Positions 6,874 to 7,445 of a stretch of 7,445 nucleotides of DNA are shown here, piece by piece. The notes beneath the pieces are model-generated. The model was not told the DNA's origin. It did not search any database and saw nothing but the letters and a program-made list of their open reading frames with translations. Both the position numbers and the translations under genes were made by a program. The DNA is taken from NCBI GenBank assembly GCA_002439285.1, contig DJTQ01000036.1, forward strand, positions 1-7,445, written 5' to 3'. Numbering within the stretch: position 1 is the stretch's first letter; each line of letters starts with the position of its first letter. This stretch comes from Paenibacillaceae bacterium UBA6304 (lineage in GTDB: Bacteria > Bacillota > Bacilli > Paenibacillales > Paenibacillaceae).

Positions 6874-7134
6874 CTAACGGTGGCCGGCAAGATAATATCT
6901 GACCAGCTCTTCAATCAGTTCGTCGCGCTCCTTCTTGCGAACCATACTTCTCGCATTATTGTGGCGCGGAATATATGCCGGGTCTCCGGACAACAAGTAA
7001 CCTACAATCTGGTTAATCGGGTTGTAGTCTTTCTCCTGGAGCGCCTCGTACACCGCAAGTAGGATTTCCTCCGAGGACGCTTCCTGCTCATCCCCAGTGA
7101 CGTTAAACTTGACGGTTTTATCCATGGAGTCCAT
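6874..7134 (-). CDS. ireB: IreB family regulatory phosphoprotein (UPF0297, YrzL)
   Basis: An 86-residue cytosolic protein of the IreB/UPF0297 family. In Enterococcus faecalis, IreB is phosphorylated on N-terminal threonines by the PASTA kinase IreK and affects cephalosporin resistance. A cell-wall stress role here is inference from that work. The N-terminus keeps the MDKTVKFNV pattern with T7 as a candidate phosphosite. The body has [34 protein letters not shown] (29-62), the family's best conserved stretch, followed by [24 protein letters not shown] 7134 is preceded by GAGGTG 5 bases upstream; ATG 7125 (MDKTV) is a possible later start. It is the first gene of its unit, 8 bases before ruvX. 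In B. subtilis alaS lies upstream; here only non-coding repeats are visible. Confidence 0.95.
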   Translation of the reverse strand: MDSMDKTVKFNVTGDEQEASSEEILLAVYEALQEKDYNPINQIVGYLLSGDPAYIPRHNNARSMVRKKERDELIEELVRYYLAGHR

Positions 7135-7197
7135 GATGACACCTCGCTTCTTCAGACATGCGACAATCCGCAGCTGATTTCGTCTTTATCTATCCAT

Positions 7198-7206
7198 ACT
7201 ATATCA
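7198..7206 (-). promoter_or_regulatory. Probable extended -10 promoter for the ireB unit
   Basis: The minus strand reads TGATATAGT, that is TG-n-TATAGT, an extended -10 element one mismatch from TATAAT. No good -35 is seen, which extended -10 promoters can tolerate. It is about 65 bases before the ireB start. The 11-base dyad ATGGGCCCCAT (7211-7221) lies just upstream, where a regulator could bind. Confidence 0.45.
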
Positions 7207-7238
7207 TATCATGGGCCCCATAAGGAAATTTTCGGCAT

Positions 7239-7297
7239 CGGCTTTTGATCACGATGTGATTTCGGGATGTTGATTCGACTTCGAATCTTGAATTCAG
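7239..7297. repeat. Intergenic direct repeat, copy 1
   Basis: This 59-base segment recurs at 7388-7445. The outer parts are nearly identical (CGGCTTTTGATCACG with GTGATT, and TTCGACTTCGAATCTTGAATTCAG split across the end), while about 12 central bases differ. It contains two dyads: ATCAC-GAT-GTGAT (7248-7260) and GATTCGA-CT-TCGAATC (7272-7287). No reading frame of note crosses it. Confidence 0.85.
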
Positions 7298-7299
7298 GC

Positions 7300-7350
7300 G
7301 GGACCTCCGTTGCTCATGTAGGATTTTCCTACACTCCGCTACTCAGTCCC
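7300..7350. repeat. Nested palindrome between the two direct repeats
   Basis: A perfect hairpin TGTAGGA-TTT-TCCTACA (7317-7333) sits inside an outer pairing of GGGAC (7300-7304) with GTCCC (7346-7350). It has no adjoining T-run on either strand, so it is not a simple terminator. With the flanking repeats it forms one 149-base palindromic unit. Confidence 0.65.
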
Positions 7351-7378
7351 TAACCTTCATCCAACCTTCTCGGTGCTG

Positions 7379-7395
7379 AAAAGCCGACGGCTTTT
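7379..7395. repeat. 17-base palindrome at the junction of repeat units
   Basis: AAAAGCCGACGGCTTTT is a perfect inverted repeat with a one-base centre. It spans the boundary between the intervening segment and repeat copy 2. It resembles a small stem-loop but has only four flanking T, within the stem itself, so terminator function is weak. Confidence 0.6.
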
Positions 7396-7445
7396 GATCA
7401 CGTTGTGATTCCAAATGCTTGTTCGACTTCGAATCTTGAATTCAG
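7388..7445. repeat. Intergenic direct repeat, copy 2 (reaches window edge)
   Basis: A second copy of the 7239-7297 repeat, 149 bases further on. It keeps both dyads: ATCAC-GTT-GTGAT (7397-7409) and TTCGA-CT-TCGAA (7422-7433). Differences from copy 1 lie in the first dyad's loop and in the central spacer, not in the first stem. The window ends where copy 1 would continue into GCGGGACC, so the unit may carry on outside. Confidence 0.8.

Noticed and set aside
7239..7445. CRISPR array
   Set aside because: The repeats are long, internally variable, only two are visible, and the interval of about 90 bases itself holds palindromes, unlike CRISPR spacers.

Overview
The window looks like chromosomal DNA from a low-to-mid GC Bacillota, most probably Paenibacillus or a close relative. 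I infer this from the conserved gene order ireB (yrzL) - ruvX (yrrK) - DUF1292 (yrzB) - mltG (yrrL) - two U32 proteins (yrrN, yrrO), from strong Shine-Dalgarno sites, and from a sigma-D-type promoter ahead of a chemoreceptor gene. The genus call is inference and no database was consulted. Every convincing gene is on the minus strand, so transcription runs from right to left.

Right edge (about 7135-7445): a non-coding stretch holding the start of a repeat with a 149-bp period built from nested palindromes, followed by a probable extended -10 promoter. The first transcription unit is ireB, ruvX and two tandem DUF1292 genes, tightly packed with overlapping stop, ribosome-binding and start signals. 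It appears to end at an intrinsic terminator at 5763-5783.

Middle (2145-5660): mltG (TTG start) is followed 14 bases later by a short U32 protein without cluster cysteines. A 180-base spacer with a long RNA-type hairpin follows, then a full-length U32 protein with the family cysteine signature. A strong terminator at 2092-2128 closes the unit. In Bacillus subtilis the tRNA methyltransferase gene yrrM (trmR) lies between mltG and yrrN. It is absent here, which suggests a locus set up for 5-hydroxyuridine formation at tRNA position 34 without the local methylation step.

Left (1-1796): the first 598 codons of a dCache-type methyl-accepting chemotaxis protein, cut by the window edge. A near-consensus sigma-D promoter at 1922-1948 precedes it, with a perfect TATAAT abutting it, and a Fur-box-like palindrome lies further upstream.

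Most of the window is conserved housekeeping sequence. I do not see a new defence system, mobile element or biosynthetic cluster. The points most worth a second look are the palindromic repeat at the right edge, the strand-asymmetric hairpin between the two U32 genes, the missing trmR together with the cysteine-less U32 paralogue, and the promoter region of the chemoreceptor.
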